DNA from: Polychytrium aggregatum
Taxonomy: Eukaryota > Chytridiomycota > Chytridiomycetes > Polychytriales
Assembly: GCF_025602895.1 (NCBI RefSeq)
Contig: NW_026516335.1
Location: 1 to 64,000 of the forward strand
DNA length: 64,000 nt
Direction: 5' to 3'
In this document: positions 8,502-19,945 of the stretch, piece after piece
How positions within the stretch are numbered: position 1 is the stretch's first letter
Layout of the letters: each line of letters starts with the position of its first letter
Notes under the pieces: generated by a model
Database searches by the model: none
The model's input: the letters and a program-made list of their open reading frames with translations, nothing else
What the model was told of the DNA's origin: nothing
Translations under genes and position numbers: made by a program

Positions 8502-11500
8502 TTAAGAAGGCTTCCTGCGAGGAGCCCTGCGTGTGCTCTTTATTTGGGGCTCCTCGAGGTGTTTACCGTATTTACTCAGCTCCTCGGGTGCATGGGACAA
8601 GTCCTCCAGTGTTTGCCATGTGTTGCCCGAGTGTGGGTAACCAACCCACTTGACATAAAACCGAAGTGACCCATCAGCCACTTTCTTGTGCCTCACGATC
8701 CTTTCGACTTCATATTCTTGAGTATAGTATTGTCCGAGGTCGTCTTCCAGTGGTGCGTCGTCCGGGACACCTTCGTCGGCGTCGGGGAACTGTGCTGGAC
8801 TGCGGGTCGTGTGGCGACGCAGCTTGGACACATGGAAGACAGGATGGAGCTTGCTTCCAGGTGGCAAGTCCAACAGGTAGTTGAGGGGACTGGGTCGGGC
8901 CGCTATCTTGAACGGTCCTCGGTACTTGGGCAACAACTTCTTTGACTGGGCTTCGGGGACCTTGATGTTGTCGGCGTCCAGGTAGACAAGGTCTCCAACT
9001 TCAAAGGAGACATCCTGGTGTCGGCGGTCGTAGTACTTCGCCATCACTTGTTGCGCATCCGTGAGCGCGTCGGCGATCATCTTGTGTCGGACTTGATGAT
9101 CTTTGACAAAGGCACTTGGTTTGGGAGGCAATCCAGCCGTGGACTCGGTCAGTGTCAAGGAGGTGGGAACATCAGGCTGGAATCCGTAGAGCGCCTCAAA
9201 GGGGCTCAAGCCAGTTGTGCTCGACTTGGCGGTGTTGTATGCAAACTCTGCATGACTCAGCTGTATGTCCCAGTCGTCTTGGCTGGTCGAGGCGTATGTC
9301 CTCAGGTATTGCTCGAGGGTGCGGATCGTCCGCTCGGACTGTCCATCCGTTTGTTGGTGGTGCGAGGTTGACATGTTCAGCTTGGTGCCGAGATGGTCGA
9401 ACAGACTTGTCCAAAACAAGGAGGTGAATCGGGGGTCTCGATCACTGACGATGGACTTTGGGAGGCCGTGGTGCTTGAACACATGCTTGAAGAACAGCAG
9501 TGCAAGGTCAGGCGCGGAGCATGTCGTCTGGCACGGCACAAAGTGTGCCATCTTGCTGAACCTGTCGACAAAGACAGCGATTGCATCGTGGTCCAACTTG
9601 GTCGTCGGTAGATGCGTGATGAGATCCATGGACATGCTGGTCCAGGGGCGGTCGGGAACAGGCAGGGGTTGCAGCAATCCTTGCTCTCGGGTCGTGCGTG
9701 ACTTGACCATCTTGCAGGTATGGCAGGACTCGATGTACTTCTCGACGGTGCGCTTCATTCCAGGCCAGTATGCGACTTTGGCCAGTCGGTCGTATGTCTT
9801 CTCGACTCCAAAGTGTCCAGCGAGGGGCGAGTCGTGGACCTCTTGGAGCAACTTGGTCTTCAACGACGGAATGTCCGGCACACAGACACGGCTGTCCTTC
9901 TTCAGGAGGAGCAGGCCATCACGCACTGTGTACTCGGATGATTCGTCGTCCTTGGGGAGCTTAGACACCTTTCGGAACAGTTCTCCGAACTGTTTGTCGT
10001 TGGCGATGTTGTCTCGGACAACATCCAGCATCGTGTTGTCGACACTGACAGTCGACTCGTACAGTGACGCCAATTGGTAGTCGGGGCGTCGGGACAGTGC
10101 GTCAGGCACCACATTGAGTTTGCCTTTCTGGTATACAACCTCGTAGTTGTACTCGGCGAGGAACTCCATCCATCGCGCTTGGCGTCGGCTCAGGTTCTTC
10201 TTGGTGTCGAGGTAACGCAGTGACTGGTGGTCCGTCACAATCTTGAAGGGCTTGGCGGTACCGTGGAGGTACACTCGGAACTTCTGCAGCGCGTAGATGA
10301 TCGCAAGCTGCTCCTTCTCGTGCACGGGATAGTTGATCTCGTGTTGGGACAGTTTGCGCGACTCGAAGGCAACGGGCCTTCCCTCCTGCATCAAAACAGC
10401 TCCCACCGCAAAGTCGGAGGCGTCGGTGTGCACGGAGACATCCGTGTTCGGGTCGAACACAGCGAGGACAGGAGCGTTCGTCAAGGCGTGCTTGAGGGTC
10501 TCGAACGCTTGGCGTTGTGGGTGGTCCCACACGAAGGGGCACTCTTTGCGGAGTAGGTCTGTGAGTGGACCGGCAGTGCGCGCCAGATCGGGGATGAATC
10601 GGCGGTAGTAGTTGACGAGACCGAGAAACGACTGCACGTCAGAGACGCATGCGAGCGGCGGCCACTCGACCACAGACTTGACCTTGGCGGGGTCGACTTC
10701 GATTCCTCTTCCTGAGACAACGTGTCCCAGGAACGGGACTTGATTCTTGAAGAACTCACACTTGGACAGTTTGGCATACAACTTGTGCTCGCGTAGCTTG
10801 GCCAGCACGCGGGCGACATGACCTTCATGGGTCGCTTCATCCTTGCTGTACACAAGGATATCATCCAGGTACACGATGACAGAGTTGTCGAGCTCTTGGC
10901 GGAACACATCGTTCATCAGCTGCATGAACGTGGCAGGTGCGTTCGTCAATCCGAACGGCAGCACTAGGAACTCGTACAGTCCGTAGCGAGTCCTGAAGGC
11001 GGTCTTGTGGACATCATCCTCGTGGATGCGGATCTGATGGTAGCCTGAGCGGAGGTCTATCTTGCTAAAGACCTTTGCTCCACTCAGACGATCCATCAAC
11101 TCGTCGATCCTGGGCAACGGGTAGGTGTTCTTGATGGTCTGTTTGTTTAGTGCGCGATAGTCGACGCACATCCTGAGATCACCTTCTTTCTTCTTGACAA
11201 AGAGCACTGGTGCACCATACGGTGACTGGCTCGGGCGGATGAACCCATGGGCGAGGAGGTCATCCAACTGGCGCTTGAGTTCGTCCATCTCCGTCAGCGA
11301 CAGTTGGTACGTCGGTCTTGACGGAGGCGACGAGCCTGGTTCGATGTCGATGCGATGATCGACGGTGCGTTGGGGTGGCAGGCATTGTGGCAACTGGTCG
11401 GGGAATACGTCCTTGTACTCGTCGAGCAGCTTGGTCACCACAGGCGGGGGACCGGGACCGGCTTGGTCGGTGTCGTCGACCTCACGCACGACACAGAGGA

Positions 11501-12434
11501 ACGACGTGTCCTTCTTGATCAGCCTCTTGAATTGCATGGCTGAGAGGAGAGGTGGCATGTTGGGTGAGGCCATGCCCTGCAGGACAATGTCAGGGCCAAC
11601 ACGGACAGTGCGGCCTTTCCAGTCGACGACTGGAGTCGGCTCGGCACGAGCAAGCCAGCTCATGCCGAGGATGGCATCGAACTTGGTGTCGATCACTTGG
11701 AACAACAGGACAGGATGGTACTTGGGATGGAGGGCCACTCGCAGGACCACTTGGTGTGTGCACTGCTGCACACGATCGTCTGCAAGCGCCACACTCATCG
11801 GCGACTTCTTCTTGGTTGCATGTATGTTGAGCTCCTGGAGCAAGCGTCTGCTGACAAAGTTGCAGCTTGCTCCAGAGTCCACCATCATTCGGACGGTGTG
11901 ACCTTGGACGGTGGCAGGGAGGTACAGCAGGGACTCTTCATGGTCCTCCTGCACAGCCTCCTGCACCATGACTTGACTTGGGGGAACGGGCGACACTTGG
12001 TCTTGGTTGGCTTCATCACGGCCACTCGGACATTTTGGATAGGGTTCGGCCATTGCGGGGGCCTGCGGCGTCAGCACGCCATTGCACACGACGTCCACGG
12101 CTTGCGGACACATGTCGGAAGCATCCGACACACACGACTTGACAGGGGTGAGGGCACAGGCGGTCCTGTCCCTCAAGGGTTCTTGATTTTCTTTTTTGTT
12201 TTGGTTTTCAATTTTGGTTTTCTCTTCACGTTCGTGGAGAGGCAGGCGGCTTGCGCCACCATGCACCTCTCGCACGACGCACAACACTTGGTTTGTTTCT
12301 CCTTCGGGGGAGGGGGCGAGGTGAACTTCCTCTGGAGACGCGTGGACTGCATTGAGCAATCCACGGCGTTGGTCTCCTACTAGGGCTCCAGAGCCACCTA
12401 GTAGGGTCGGCCGTTTCCCGACTTCATGGGGCAC
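8502..12434 (-). CDS. pol: gypsy Pol polyprotein (intact copy)
   Basis: A 1310-codon frame; its first codon is a GTG, which does not matter if Pol is made by -1 frameshifting from Gag at 12413-12419. Domains in order: aspartic protease with active site DSGAS (about residue 182); RT ([19 protein letters not shown]); RNase H ([13 protein letters not shown]); integrase zinc-binding HHCC domain ending SCHTCK; DDE core with DLITHLP, SDRDPRF and QTDGQSERT; and a C-terminal chromodomain (FYVKWVGYP, about residue 1265). The chromodomain places it in the chromovirus clade, whose members are known to integrate in heterochromatin, which fits its three subtelomeric insertions. It overlaps the gag 3' end by 37 nt and stops 9 nt before the 3' LTR. 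No internal stops are visible. Confidence 0.96.
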   Translation of the reverse strand: MPHEVGKRPTLLGGSGALVGDQRRGLLNAVHASPEEVHLAPSPEGETNQVLCVVREVHGGASRLPLHEREEKTKIENQNKKENQEPLRDRTACALTPVKSCVSDASDMCPQAVDVVCNGVLTPQAPAMAEPYPKCPSGRDEANQDQVSPVPPSQVMVQEAVQEDHEESLLYLPATVQGHTVRMMVDSGASCNFVSRRLLQELNIHATKKKSPMSVALADDRVQQCTHQVVLRVALHPKYHPVLLFQVIDTKFDAILGMSWLARAEPTPVVDWKGRTVRVGPDIVLQGMASPNMPPLLSAMQFKRLIKKDTSFLCVVREVDDTDQAGPGPPPVVTKLLDEYKDVFPDQLPQCLPPQRTVDHRIDIEPGSSPPSRPTYQLSLTEMDELKRQLDDLLAHGFIRPSQSPYGAPVLFVKKKEGDLRMCVDYRALNKQTIKNTYPLPRIDELMDRLSGAKVFSKIDLRSGYHQIRIHEDDVHKTAFRTRYGLYEFLVLPFGLTNAPATFMQLMNDVFRQELDNSVIVYLDDILVYSKDEATHEGHVARVLAKLREHKLYAKLSKCEFFKNQVPFLGHVVSGRGIEVDPAKVKSVVEWPPLACVSDVQSFLGLVNYYRRFIPDLARTAGPLTDLLRKECPFVWDHPQRQAFETLKHALTNAPVLAVFDPNTDVSVHTDASDFAVGAVLMQEGRPVAFESRKLSQHEINYPVHEKEQLAIIYALQKFRVYLHGTAKPFKIVTDHQSLRYLDTKKNLSRRQARWMEFLAEYNYEVVYQKGKLNVVPDALSRRPDYQLASLYESTVSVDNTMLDVVRDNIANDKQFGELFRKVSKLPKDDESSEYTVRDGLLLLKKDSRVCVPDIPSLKTKLLQEVHDSPLAGHFGVEKTYDRLAKVAYWPGMKRTVEKYIESCHTCKMVKSRTTREQGLLQPLPVPDRPWTSMSMDLITHLPTTKLDHDAIAVFVDRFSKMAHFVPCQTTCSAPDLALLFFKHVFKHHGLPKSIVSDRDPRFTSLFWTSLFDHLGTKLNMSTSHHQQTDGQSERTIRTLEQYLRTYASTSQDDWDIQLSHAEFAYNTAKSSTTGLSPFEALYGFQPDVPTSLTLTESTAGLPPKPSAFVKDHQVRHKMIADALTDAQQVMAKYYDRRHQDVSFEVGDLVYLDADNIKVPEAQSKKLLPKYRGPFKIAARPSPLNYLLDLPPGSKLHPVFHVSKLRRHTTRSPAQFPDADEGVPDDAPLEDDLGQYYTQEYEVERIVRHKKVADGSLRFYVKWVGYPHSGNTWQTLEDLSHAPEELSKYGKHLEEPQIKSTRRAPRRKPS
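12376..12419 (-). promoter_or_regulatory. -1 ribosomal frameshift signal between gag and pol
   Basis: On the minus strand the heptamer GGGAAAC (12419-12413) is in the gag frame as G GGA AAC, a canonical X XXY YYZ slippery site. After a 7-nt spacer comes a hairpin: outer stem CCTACTAG/CTAGTAGG (12405-12398 with 12383-12376) and an inner GGCT/AGCC stem. Pol is in the -1 frame relative to gag. The gag stop codon lies inside the stem. The signal is repeated unchanged in the other two copies. Confidence 0.88.
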
Positions 12435-13219
12435 TCCTTGGCCTGGTGTCCCGGTCGGTGACAGAAGAAGCAGGAACCATGGCGGAGGTCCTCCTGCTTC
12501 TGTCTGTCCTTGGGGGAGACAGTGGCAGCTTGCTGGAACCGGGAGCGGGGAGGGCCACGAGCCTCCATGGCGTTGACGTCAACGTCCATGGGCTCAGGCA
12601 TGGGTCTTGCGGGCGGGGCCGGGCGAGGCGGACGGGCTGGGACGTGATGAGACCGATGGCCGCCTGCCAGCTGCGGGTAGAACTGGCGGCCATGGTACTG
12701 GACGTTGTCGAGGTTCTCGGCAACGTCCATCATCACGTCCAGGGACTTGCGGGCATCAGGGTTGCTGGCGATGTACTCTCTGATCTTGGGCTTGAGGCCC
12801 TTCTGGAAGAGGTACATCGCATCAGCAGAGCCCAGCTCCTCAATCTGGGAGGAGAGGTCTTCAAACTCCTCGATGTAGCGGGTCACAGAACCACGCTGCA
12901 CGAGAGAGTATAGCTTGTCACGGGCAATGAGTTCAGCATTGGGGCTGCCGAAGCGGCGACGGAGGCGGTCCTTGAAGTCGTCAAACACACCTTCGCTCTG
13001 CTCGTCGAACCCTTGGCGGCGGTACCAACGGTACGCCTGGTCCTTTAAGCAGAGCTTGGCGGCGACGATGTGGTGGGTGGGGGCGACTTGGGCAGCATCG
13101 AGGTAGTCCTCGAGTTGCTGCAGCCAGTCCTCCACCGAGGAGGAGCGGCTCTTCCCAGTAAACACTGGGGCACGGAAGGTCTTGAGGAAGGCTTCCGGAA
13201 GTGGGCGGGGGTTGCTCAT
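12398..13219 (-). CDS. gag: gypsy Gag protein (intact copy)
   Basis: 273 aa, ATG at 13219, TAG at 12398. It has a retrotransposon gag capsid-type region ([15 protein letters not shown] through [10 protein letters not shown] and [12 protein letters not shown], about residues 30-130), a Pro/Arg-rich stretch and one CCHC zinc knuckle near the C-terminus ([14 protein letters not shown], about 251-264). It forms the virus-like particle and packages RNA. The C-terminal codons contain the frameshift heptamer leading to Pol. The 122-bp leader between the ATG and the 5' LTR contains the primer-binding site. Confidence 0.95.
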   Translation of the reverse strand: MSNPRPLPEAFLKTFRAPVFTGKSRSSSVEDWLQQLEDYLDAAQVAPTHHIVAAKLCLKDQAYRWYRRQGFDEQSEGVFDDFKDRLRRRFGSPNAELIARDKLYSLVQRGSVTRYIEEFEDLSSQIEELGSADAMYLFQKGLKPKIREYIASNPDARKSLDVMMDVAENLDNVQYHGRQFYPQLAGGHRSHHVPARPPRPAPPARPMPEPMDVDVNAMEARGPPRSRFQQAATVSPKDRQKQEDLRHGSCFFCHRPGHQAKECPMKSGNGRPY

Positions 13220-13323
13220 GGCAGGGGCAGGCTCCAGGGACAGAGAGGAGAGTCGGTCGGCAAGAGAGGCGGGATCCAGCTTGAGGATCTAGAAAGAGGA
13301 CAAACAGGACGAAAACAAGACGA

Positions 13324-13341
13324 GGATTTCCGATGCTACCA
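13324..13341 (-). promoter_or_regulatory. tRNA primer-binding site of gypsy 2
   Basis: Immediately downstream of the 5' LTR on the minus strand the sequence starts TGGTAGCATCGG. TGG is complementary to a tRNA CCA end, and TGGTA is typical of sites for initiator methionine tRNA. The tRNA assignment is inferred from the first bases only. Confidence 0.7.
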
Positions 13342-13650
13342 TGTAACGTCCACTACTGGGACGTTGGGGCAAGACGGGGAGGGAGGGGGTACAAGACAAG
13401 ACAGGACGGGGCAGAACAGGGCGGTGCTAGGCTACTCTAGCGGACGGGTGAGCTCGGGGAGCACTTACGTTTATTCACGATAAAACCGAACTCCAGACAA
13501 ACGGGGGGAACGGGGGCAACCCGCAGGTATACCCTGCGGTGGCCTGCCTGCGGTGCGTGAAAACGCAAAGCGCAGCACAGGTCACGACCCACTGCGCCGC
13601 GCAGTACGCGCAGTACGCGCAGCACAGCGTCGGAGATACCATCTCCTACA
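13342..13650 (-). repeat. LTR of gypsy 2 (5' LTR)
   Basis: 309-bp LTR, identical by eye to 8184-8492. It is followed on the + strand by the second GTTGG and then by the interrupted pol of gypsy 1. Confidence 0.95.
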
Positions 13651-13655
13651 GTTGG

Positions 13656-14782
13656 TACGTCGGTCTTGACGGAGGCGACGAGCCTGGTTCGATGTCGATG
13701 CGATGATCGACGGTGCGTTGGGGTGGCAGGCATTGTGGCAACTGGTCGGGGAATACGTCCTTGTACTCGTCGAGCAGCTTGGTCACCACAGGCGGGGGAC
13801 CGGGACCGGCTTGGTCGGTGTCGTCGACCTCACGCACGACACAGAGGAACGACGTGTCCTTCTTGATCAGCCTCTTGAATTGCATGGCTGAGAGGAGAGG
13901 TGGCATGTTGGGTGAGGCCATGCCCTGCAGGACAATGTCAGGGCCAACACGGACAGTGCGGCCTTTCCAGTCGACGACTGGAGTCGGCTCGGCACGAGCA
14001 AGCCAGCTCATGCCGAGGATGGCATCGAACTTGGTGTCGATCACTTGGAACAACAGGACAGGATGGTACTTGGGATGGAGGGCCACTCGCAGGACCACTT
14101 GGTGTGTGCACTGCTGCACACGATCGTCTGCAAGCGCCACACTCATCGGCGACTTCTTCTTGGTTGCATGTATGTTGAGCTCCTGGAGCAAGCGTCTGCT
14201 GACAAAGTTGCAGCTTGCTCCAGAGTCCACCATCATTCGGACGGTGTGACCTTGGACGGTGGCAGGGAGGTACAGCAGGGACTCTTCATGGTCCTCCTGC
14301 ACAGCCTCCTGCACCATGACTTGACTTGGGGGAACGGGCGACACTTGGTCTTGGTTGGCTTCATCACGGCCACTCGGACATTTTGGATAGGGTTCGGCCA
14401 TTGCGGGGGCCTGCGGCGTCAGCACGCCATTGCACACGACGTCCACGGCTTGCGGACACATGTCGGAAGCATCCGACACACACGACTTGACAGGGGTGAG
14501 GGCACAGGCGGTCCTGTCCCTCAAGGGTTCTTGATTTTCTTTTTTGTTTTGGTTTTCAATTTTGGTTTTCTCTTCACGTTCGTGGAGAGGCAGGCGGCTT
14601 GCGCCACCATGCACCTCTCGCACGACGCACAACACTTGGTTTGTTTCTCCTTCGGGGGAGGGGGCGAGGTGAACTTCCTCTGGAGACGCGTGGACTGCAT
14701 TGAGCAATCCACGGCGTTGGTCTCCTACTAGGGCTCCAGAGCCACCTAGTAGGGTCGGCCGTTTCCCGACTTCATGGGGCAC
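13656..14782 (-). pseudogene. gypsy 1 pol, 5' part (linker and protease)
   Basis: N-terminal ~375 codons of the outer element's Pol, with the aspartic protease motif DSGAS and the region just before the RT. It is cut off at the GTTGG target site by the inner gypsy. The remaining part is at 5378-8183. Confidence 0.92.
14724..14767 (-). promoter_or_regulatory. -1 frameshift signal, gypsy 1
   Basis: Same GGGAAAC heptamer (14767-14761) and hairpin as in gypsy 2, offset by 2348 bp, at the gag/pol overlap of the outer element. Confidence 0.88.
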
Positions 14783-15567
14783 TCCTTGGCCTGGTGTCCC
14801 GGTCGGTGACAGAAGAAGCAGGAACCATGGCGGAGGTCCTCCTGCTTCTGTCTGTCCTTGGGGGAGACAGTGGCAGCTTGCTGGAACCGGGAGCGGGGAG
14901 GGCCACGAGCCTCCATGGCGTTGACGTCAACGTCCATGGGCTCAGGCATGGGTCTTGCGGGCGGGGCCGGGCGAGGCGGACGGGCTGGGACGTGATGAGA
15001 CCGATGGCCGCCTGCCAGCTGCGGGTAGAACTGGCGGCCATGGTACTGGACGTTGTCGAGGTTCTCGGCAACGTCCATCATCACGTCCAGGGACTTGCGG
15101 GCATCAGGGTTGCTGGCGATGTACTCTCTGATCTTGGGCTTGAGGCCCTTCTGGAAGAGGTACATCGCATCAGCAGAGCCCAGCTCCTCAATCTGGGAGG
15201 AGAGGTCTTCAAACTCCTCGATGTAGCGGGTCACAGAACCACGCTGCACGAGAGAGTATAGCTTGTCACGGGCAATGAGTTCAGCATTGGGGCTGCCGAA
15301 GCGGCGACGGAGGCGGTCCTTGAAGTCGTCAAACACACCTTCGCTCTGCTCGTCGAACCCTTGGCGGCGGTACCAACGGTACGCCTGGTCCTTTAAGCAG
15401 AGCTTGGCGGCGACGATGTGGTGGGTGGGGGCGACTTGGGCAGCATCGAGGTAGTCCTCGAGTTGCTGCAGCCAGTCCTCCACCGAGGAGGAGCGGCTCT
15501 TCCCAGTAAACACTGGGGCACGGAAGGTCTTGAGGAAGGCTTCCGGAAGTGGGCGGGGGTTGCTCAT
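14746..15567 (-). CDS. gag: gypsy Gag protein, outer element
   Basis: 273-aa Gag identical in translation to the copy at 12398-13219, with the capsid-like region and one CCHC knuckle. It is still adjacent to its own 5' LTR (15690-15998) and could be transcribed, although its pol is interrupted. Confidence 0.94.
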   Translation of the reverse strand: MSNPRPLPEAFLKTFRAPVFTGKSRSSSVEDWLQQLEDYLDAAQVAPTHHIVAAKLCLKDQAYRWYRRQGFDEQSEGVFDDFKDRLRRRFGSPNAELIARDKLYSLVQRGSVTRYIEEFEDLSSQIEELGSADAMYLFQKGLKPKIREYIASNPDARKSLDVMMDVAENLDNVQYHGRQFYPQLAGGHRSHHVPARPPRPAPPARPMPEPMDVDVNAMEARGPPRSRFQQAATVSPKDRQKQEDLRHGSCFFCHRPGHQAKECPMKSGNGRPY

Positions 15568-15689
15568 GGCAGGGGCAGGCTCCAGGGACAGAGAGGAGAG
15601 TCGGTCGGCAAGAGAGGCGGGATCCAGCTTGAGGATCTAGAAAGAGGACAAACAGGACGAAAACAAGACGAGGATTTCCGATGCTACCA

Positions 15690-15998
15690 TGTAACGTCCA
15701 CTACTGGGACGTTGGGGCAAGACGGGGAGGGAGGGGGTACAAGACAAGACAGGACGGGGCAGAACAGGGCGGTGCTAGGCTACTCTAGCGGACGGGTGAG
15801 CTCGGGGAGCACTTACGTTTATTCACGATAAAACCGAACTCCAGACAAACGGGGGGAACGGGGGCAACCCGCAGGTATACCCTGCGGTGGCCTGCCTGCG
15901 GTGCGTGAAAACGCAAAGCGCAGCACAGGTCACGACCCACTGCGCCGCGCAGTACGCGCAGTACGCGCAGCACAGCGTCGGAGATACCATCTCCTACA
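15690..15998 (-). repeat. LTR of gypsy 1 (5' LTR)
   Basis: 309-bp LTR of the outer element. It is preceded on the + strand by the primer-binding site (15672-15689) and followed by the second CTTTG, where LINE ORF2 resumes. Confidence 0.95.
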
Positions 15999-16003
15999 CT
16001 TTG

Positions 16004-19000
16004 TGTCGCATCGCCAGGCCAACAACGACCCGCTGCTGCAGGTCGACACTGCCGGTGCCTTCCGTGGCCAGTCCGACCACTTCCCCATCTGGGCGACTCT
16101 GCGGGTACAGCCAAAGTACTACCCAAAGGTCGACCAATGGCAGTGGAAGATCGCCCAGCTCGAGGATCCTGCCGTCCGCGCCCAGTACCTCTTGGCGCTG
16201 CTGGACGAGCGCGAACGCGGTCTGCAGCGCATCCAGGCTGCACTCCGGCCAATCTCAAGGGGATCGGTCATTCCGATCTCGGAGAGTGCGGCCCAGGACT
16301 GCATCGACCGCGCCTGGTCCATCATGATCGCCCTGATCACCACCGCTGCCGACTCCACCATCGGCAAGGCTTCCATCAAGACCGTCTGGAAGGACCCGGC
16401 CCTGATCCCCGAGATGCGGCAGCTTCGCGAGAGGCGCCGCGATCTCATCTACCAGCTCAAGTTGCCCGGGCTCTCCCTCCGCGTCGCCGAGGACAAGCGC
16501 GCCGAACTCCGCGCTGTCCGCAAACAAGAAAAGAACCTCATCGTCCAGTCCCGCCGAGCAGCCGAGACCCTGGCCATGAACAAGCTGCACTCCCTCAACG
16601 CTTCCGAGGTCGCCAAGTCCCTGGCCGCCATGAAGAAGCGCAAGGAGCTCGACGACGCCTTCCACTTTGACAACTCGGACGAGGCCCTCGAGCGACTTGT
16701 GGTCCACTACGGCAAGGTCTCCTCGCACTCCCAGGACACCCCCGGTGCCGCCTTTGACCGGACCGTCGGCCCAAGACCCCTGGACACTGTTCCGCGCCTG
16801 CTCCCCGAGGACCGCTCCATTCCCCGATTGTCGTCGGACGAGGTGGCCGATGCCATCGTCAAGTCCCCCAAGCGCAAGTCTTCCGGCCCGGACAAGATCA
16901 AGGCCGAGATGCTGCACCCTGTCGCTCCCGTGGTCGCTCCCTGGCTCCGGGCCATCCTGCTGGCCGCCCTCAAGGCCTCCGTCGTCCCGACCGAGTGGAA
17001 CACTGTCCTGATCCACCCGGTCTACAAGAACAAGGGTTCGATCCTCGATCCGGCCATGTACCGGCCCATCGGGTTGACCCAGGTCCTCCGCAAGATCGCC
17101 GAGCGAGTCCTGCTGCCGTTCCTCACCCGCGAGATCGGCATCATGGACATTGCCCAGGGAGGCTTCCGCCCGGACCGAGGCACCCTCGACCAGGTGTACT
17201 CGCTCGACGCTCTTGTCCGCATGAACAAGATCCGCGACGACGAGTACAGCCTGGTCTTCCTCGACATCAAGGCCGCCTACGACACTGTCTGGCGGGAGCG
17301 CCTCTGGGACAAGATCGCCACCCGAGGTGCTGGTCCGGTCGCCGTCGGGGTCCTCAGGGCCATGTTCGACCGCACTCTTGTCCGCGTCGCCAGCAAGGGC
17401 CGCACGTCGCAGCCTGTGTGGCTGCAGAAGGGTCTCATCCAAGGCTCGGTCCTGAGTCCCCTTCTGTTCAGTGCCCACATTGACGACCTGCCTGGACTGC
17501 TCCGAGCCGAGGACGGACTTGTGCTTGCCTCGAGTCGCCACCACCGTCTCCGGGTCAACTCGCTCTGGTTTGCCGATGACGGTGTCCTCATCTGTCCGGC
17601 TGGCCGCACCCAGGCCATGCTGGATATCTGCGAACGCCACAGCATCGACAACCGGTACCGCTTCTCGCCTCCCAAGTGCGAGGTGCTGTACTCGGCCTGC
17701 AACGTCGACCAGCTCCATCCCGCCAAGCTGTACGGCACCGAGCTGCCCAAGGTCCTCCAGTTCCGCTACCTCGGTGTCATGGTCGACATTGACGGATTCC
17801 GCCCGGACCTCCAGTTCGACAAGCTCCTCCGCAAGGTCCACATGGTCACCGACACCGTGGTTGGACTCGGCATCACCCTCGGCAAGGTCTCGGCCAAGAC
17901 CATCACCCAGGTCTACAAGACCTTTGTGCGGCCGACCCTCGAATACGGGATGGCCATGGACATCCCCGACCCAGCTCTGCGCGACCGCCTCGACGACGCC
18001 CAGATGACGGCCCTCCGCACCATGTTCCGCGTCGGCCCCGGCACTCCCGTCGGTGCCATGCACCTCAACTGCGGCCTTCCCAAGATGTCGGTCCGTGTCA
18101 AGATGCTGGCCCTGCAGAACTGGGCCCGCTGGGACGACCAAGTCTCTGACGGCGACAAGATGCTGTCGATGATCCTGCGCAACAAGATCATTGCGCCCTA
18201 CCACCCCGACCAGTTCCTCGGCCAAGGAGTCCGAGCCGATCCGCACTGGGCCATGGTGGTCCGCCGACAAGAGGCCGACCACTCCCTCACGGCCACGGAG
18301 ATCTACCGAGGCAAGACCCGACACCAGCCGCCGCCGCCCGGACCGCCCCGACCCCAGCCCGTCCCGATCAAGACCCTCATCTTCGAGGACCACATGAAGA
18401 ACGGCTTCGACCGCTCCAAGCAGCTCACCGCCGCCTGCACCCCGTCGACCAAGATGTCGGGACTCTGGGAGGCTCGCGGGTACCAAGGATCCATGATCAT
18501 GCTCATGTTCATGGTCCGATGGCGACTCGGTGCTCTCCCAGGCCACTTCAGATTTGGCTACCGCAAGTGCAAGAACCTGGCTCGACACGGATCCGGGATC
18601 GACTTGACCAGGACCCACGCACAGCAGTGTGTGGATCCGCATCAAGTCCTGGTCCGCAAGGTCGCAGCCCTCAAGACGGCCCACCCGACTTGGGTGGAAA
18701 GTGGTATAGCCGGAGTGGGACCAGTGGACAAGCTGCTGGACCTGCTCAGTTTCGATCGCACTCCCCCTCGCAGTCGCACCCCTCCCGCACTTGGATCACT
18801 TGCTGCTCATGTACCCGCTCCCCGCACTGCCTTCCGAGCATTCGCACTTGGTGCACACCCAGCACCACCACCCACTCCCACACCCAGTGTAGTCCCACCC
18901 TTGCAGTCTCTCCCTGCACCCTCATCACAGCGTAGTATAGTGTCAGCACTTGTCATTCCTCCACCCCGACCCCCCCTCGATCCTGCTGTTCCCTTGTGGG

Positions 19001-19053
19001 AACTGCTCGAAAATGTGTTCACCCGCTTGGTCTCAGACCTTGTGGGCAGCTGA
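16004..19053 (+). pseudogene. LINE ORF2, main 3' part, copy B
   Basis: Continuation of ORF2 after the gypsy insertion and its CTTTG duplication, in frame with 4435-5059. It supplies the last endonuclease motif (GQSDHFPIW), the linker, the reverse transcriptase with motifs FLDIKAAYDTVW, GSVLSPLLF and FADDG, and the C-terminal Cys/His region (CKNLARHG, THAQQC). It ends at TGA 19051-19053 with the C-terminal motif LWELLENVFTR. Apart from the insertion no lesion is visible. Reading through from the LTR gives an artificially extended frame starting at 15901. Confidence 0.92.
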
Positions 19054-19183
19054 GGCAGCACTAGGCTGCAACAGGAGTAAATAGGCTTGCCTGTGTACTC
19101 AACGTGCCGGGGTACCAACCTGTTGGACCTGATGGCTTGTCTTCTTGAATAAAGTTGACTATAGTAACAAAAAAAAAAAAAAC

Positions 19184-19945
19184 CGCCAGCCAGTCCTTGT
19201 CCCCGGGACGGTCGCCAACTCTGAGCTCCGGAACGACAAGTTCAGGGAGGCCGTCACCAACATGGACTGGCTGTACGTCGAGGGCATCCGCTGTGGCGAC
19301 CTCGGCAGTGTCCGCCGCAACCTCAAGCGATGCGGCATCGACACCAGGGAGTTGGCCGAGATCAACTTCCCTGAGGCCACGGTCATGGAGGTCCTTGTCC
19401 GCGACAAGGCCAACAAGGCCGACCTTGGTGCCCGTCTGGAGTCGCTGTCGTCCGCACATGGCAGGGTCAGGGTCGTACCGGCCTACGACGTCATCCATGG
19501 TCTCAAGCACCATGGACTGGCCCTGTCCCGATCCGATGCCATCAAGAACTTTATGGCAAAGTCCCTCCGCCAGGCAGCCAAGGCCAAGACCGCCCCTGTC
19601 CGCCGCTGCATCCAGATGCGCATCCCCGAGGAGTACCGCGACGAGTACGACTCGCTCCTCAAGAAGGCCCTATCCGGCAAGGAGGTCAAGCGGGCGGACA
19701 TCACCGCCGTCCCCAAGGTCCCTGGTTCTGCCGCTGCCGCTGCCTCGTCGTCTGCCTCTGCCGCTGCCGCTACCGCTGCCCCTGCCGTTGTCGTTGCTGT
19801 CGCTGCTGCTGCTGCCCCCGCCGCTGGTGCCTCGTCAAAGCCCAGCAAGCCTCACCCCGCCTACAGAGTCCCGCTGTCCGTCATGGACACTGACTCTGAA
19901 GGAGAGGGCCCCCGGGCCAGCAGCAGCGCTGCACGACTCCAATGA
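19184..19945 (+). pseudogene. LINE ORF1, 3' part, copy C
   Basis: The last ~253 codons of ORF1, truncated at the poly(A) junction. It carries the conserved basic core and the Ala-rich tail and stops at the ATGA overlap with ORF2. There are two or three amino-acid changes relative to copy B. Confidence 0.88.

Larger units (their letters stand above)
8184..13650 (-). mobile_element. Ty3/gypsy chromovirus 2 (inner, structurally intact)
   Basis: Complete 5467-bp element inserted in the pol gene of gypsy 1, flanked by GTTGG duplications at 8179-8183 and 13651-13655. LTRs are 8184-8492 and 13342-13650 and look identical to each other. It has intact gag and pol frames, a primer-binding site, a polypurine tract and a -1 frameshift signal, so it may be autonomous. 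Self-nesting in the same orientation shows the family was active very recently. Confidence 0.97.
5060..15998 (-). mobile_element. Ty3/gypsy chromovirus 1 (outer element)
   Basis: Inserted antisense into LINE copy B. The 5-bp duplication CTTTG flanks it at 5055-5059 and 15999-16003. Terminal LTRs are 5060-5368 and 15690-15998. A second copy of the same family (8184-13650 plus its TSD) is inserted in its pol gene. Subtracting it leaves 5467 bp, exactly the size of the inner element. Order on the minus strand is LTR, PBS, gag, pol (protease, RT, RNase H, integrase, chromodomain), polypurine tract, LTR. Confidence 0.97.
3200..19182 (+). mobile_element. LINE family 1, copy B (longest copy, split by gypsy)
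   Basis: Contains part of ORF1, all of ORF2 and the 3' UTR, ending in 14 A residues (19169-19182). It is interrupted at 5060-15998 by a gypsy element with CTTTG duplication. Removing the insertion leaves about 5.0 kb. The 5' end is truncated inside ORF1: the frame is open from the junction with the copy A poly(A), so the true 5' UTR and promoter are absent from this window. The family is APE-endonuclease type with two overlapping ORFs. Confidence 0.95.

Noticed and set aside
12434-12434. GTG at 12434 as a real start of gypsy Pol
   Set aside because: Non-AUG initiation is unnecessary: the frame overlaps gag in the -1 frame and a canonical slippery site with hairpin lies in the overlap.
15901-16003. 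Apparent N-terminal extension of LINE ORF2 starting in the gypsy LTR
   Set aside because: The LTR happens to be open in that frame. The true ORF2 start is at 4435, and the gypsy insertion lies between.
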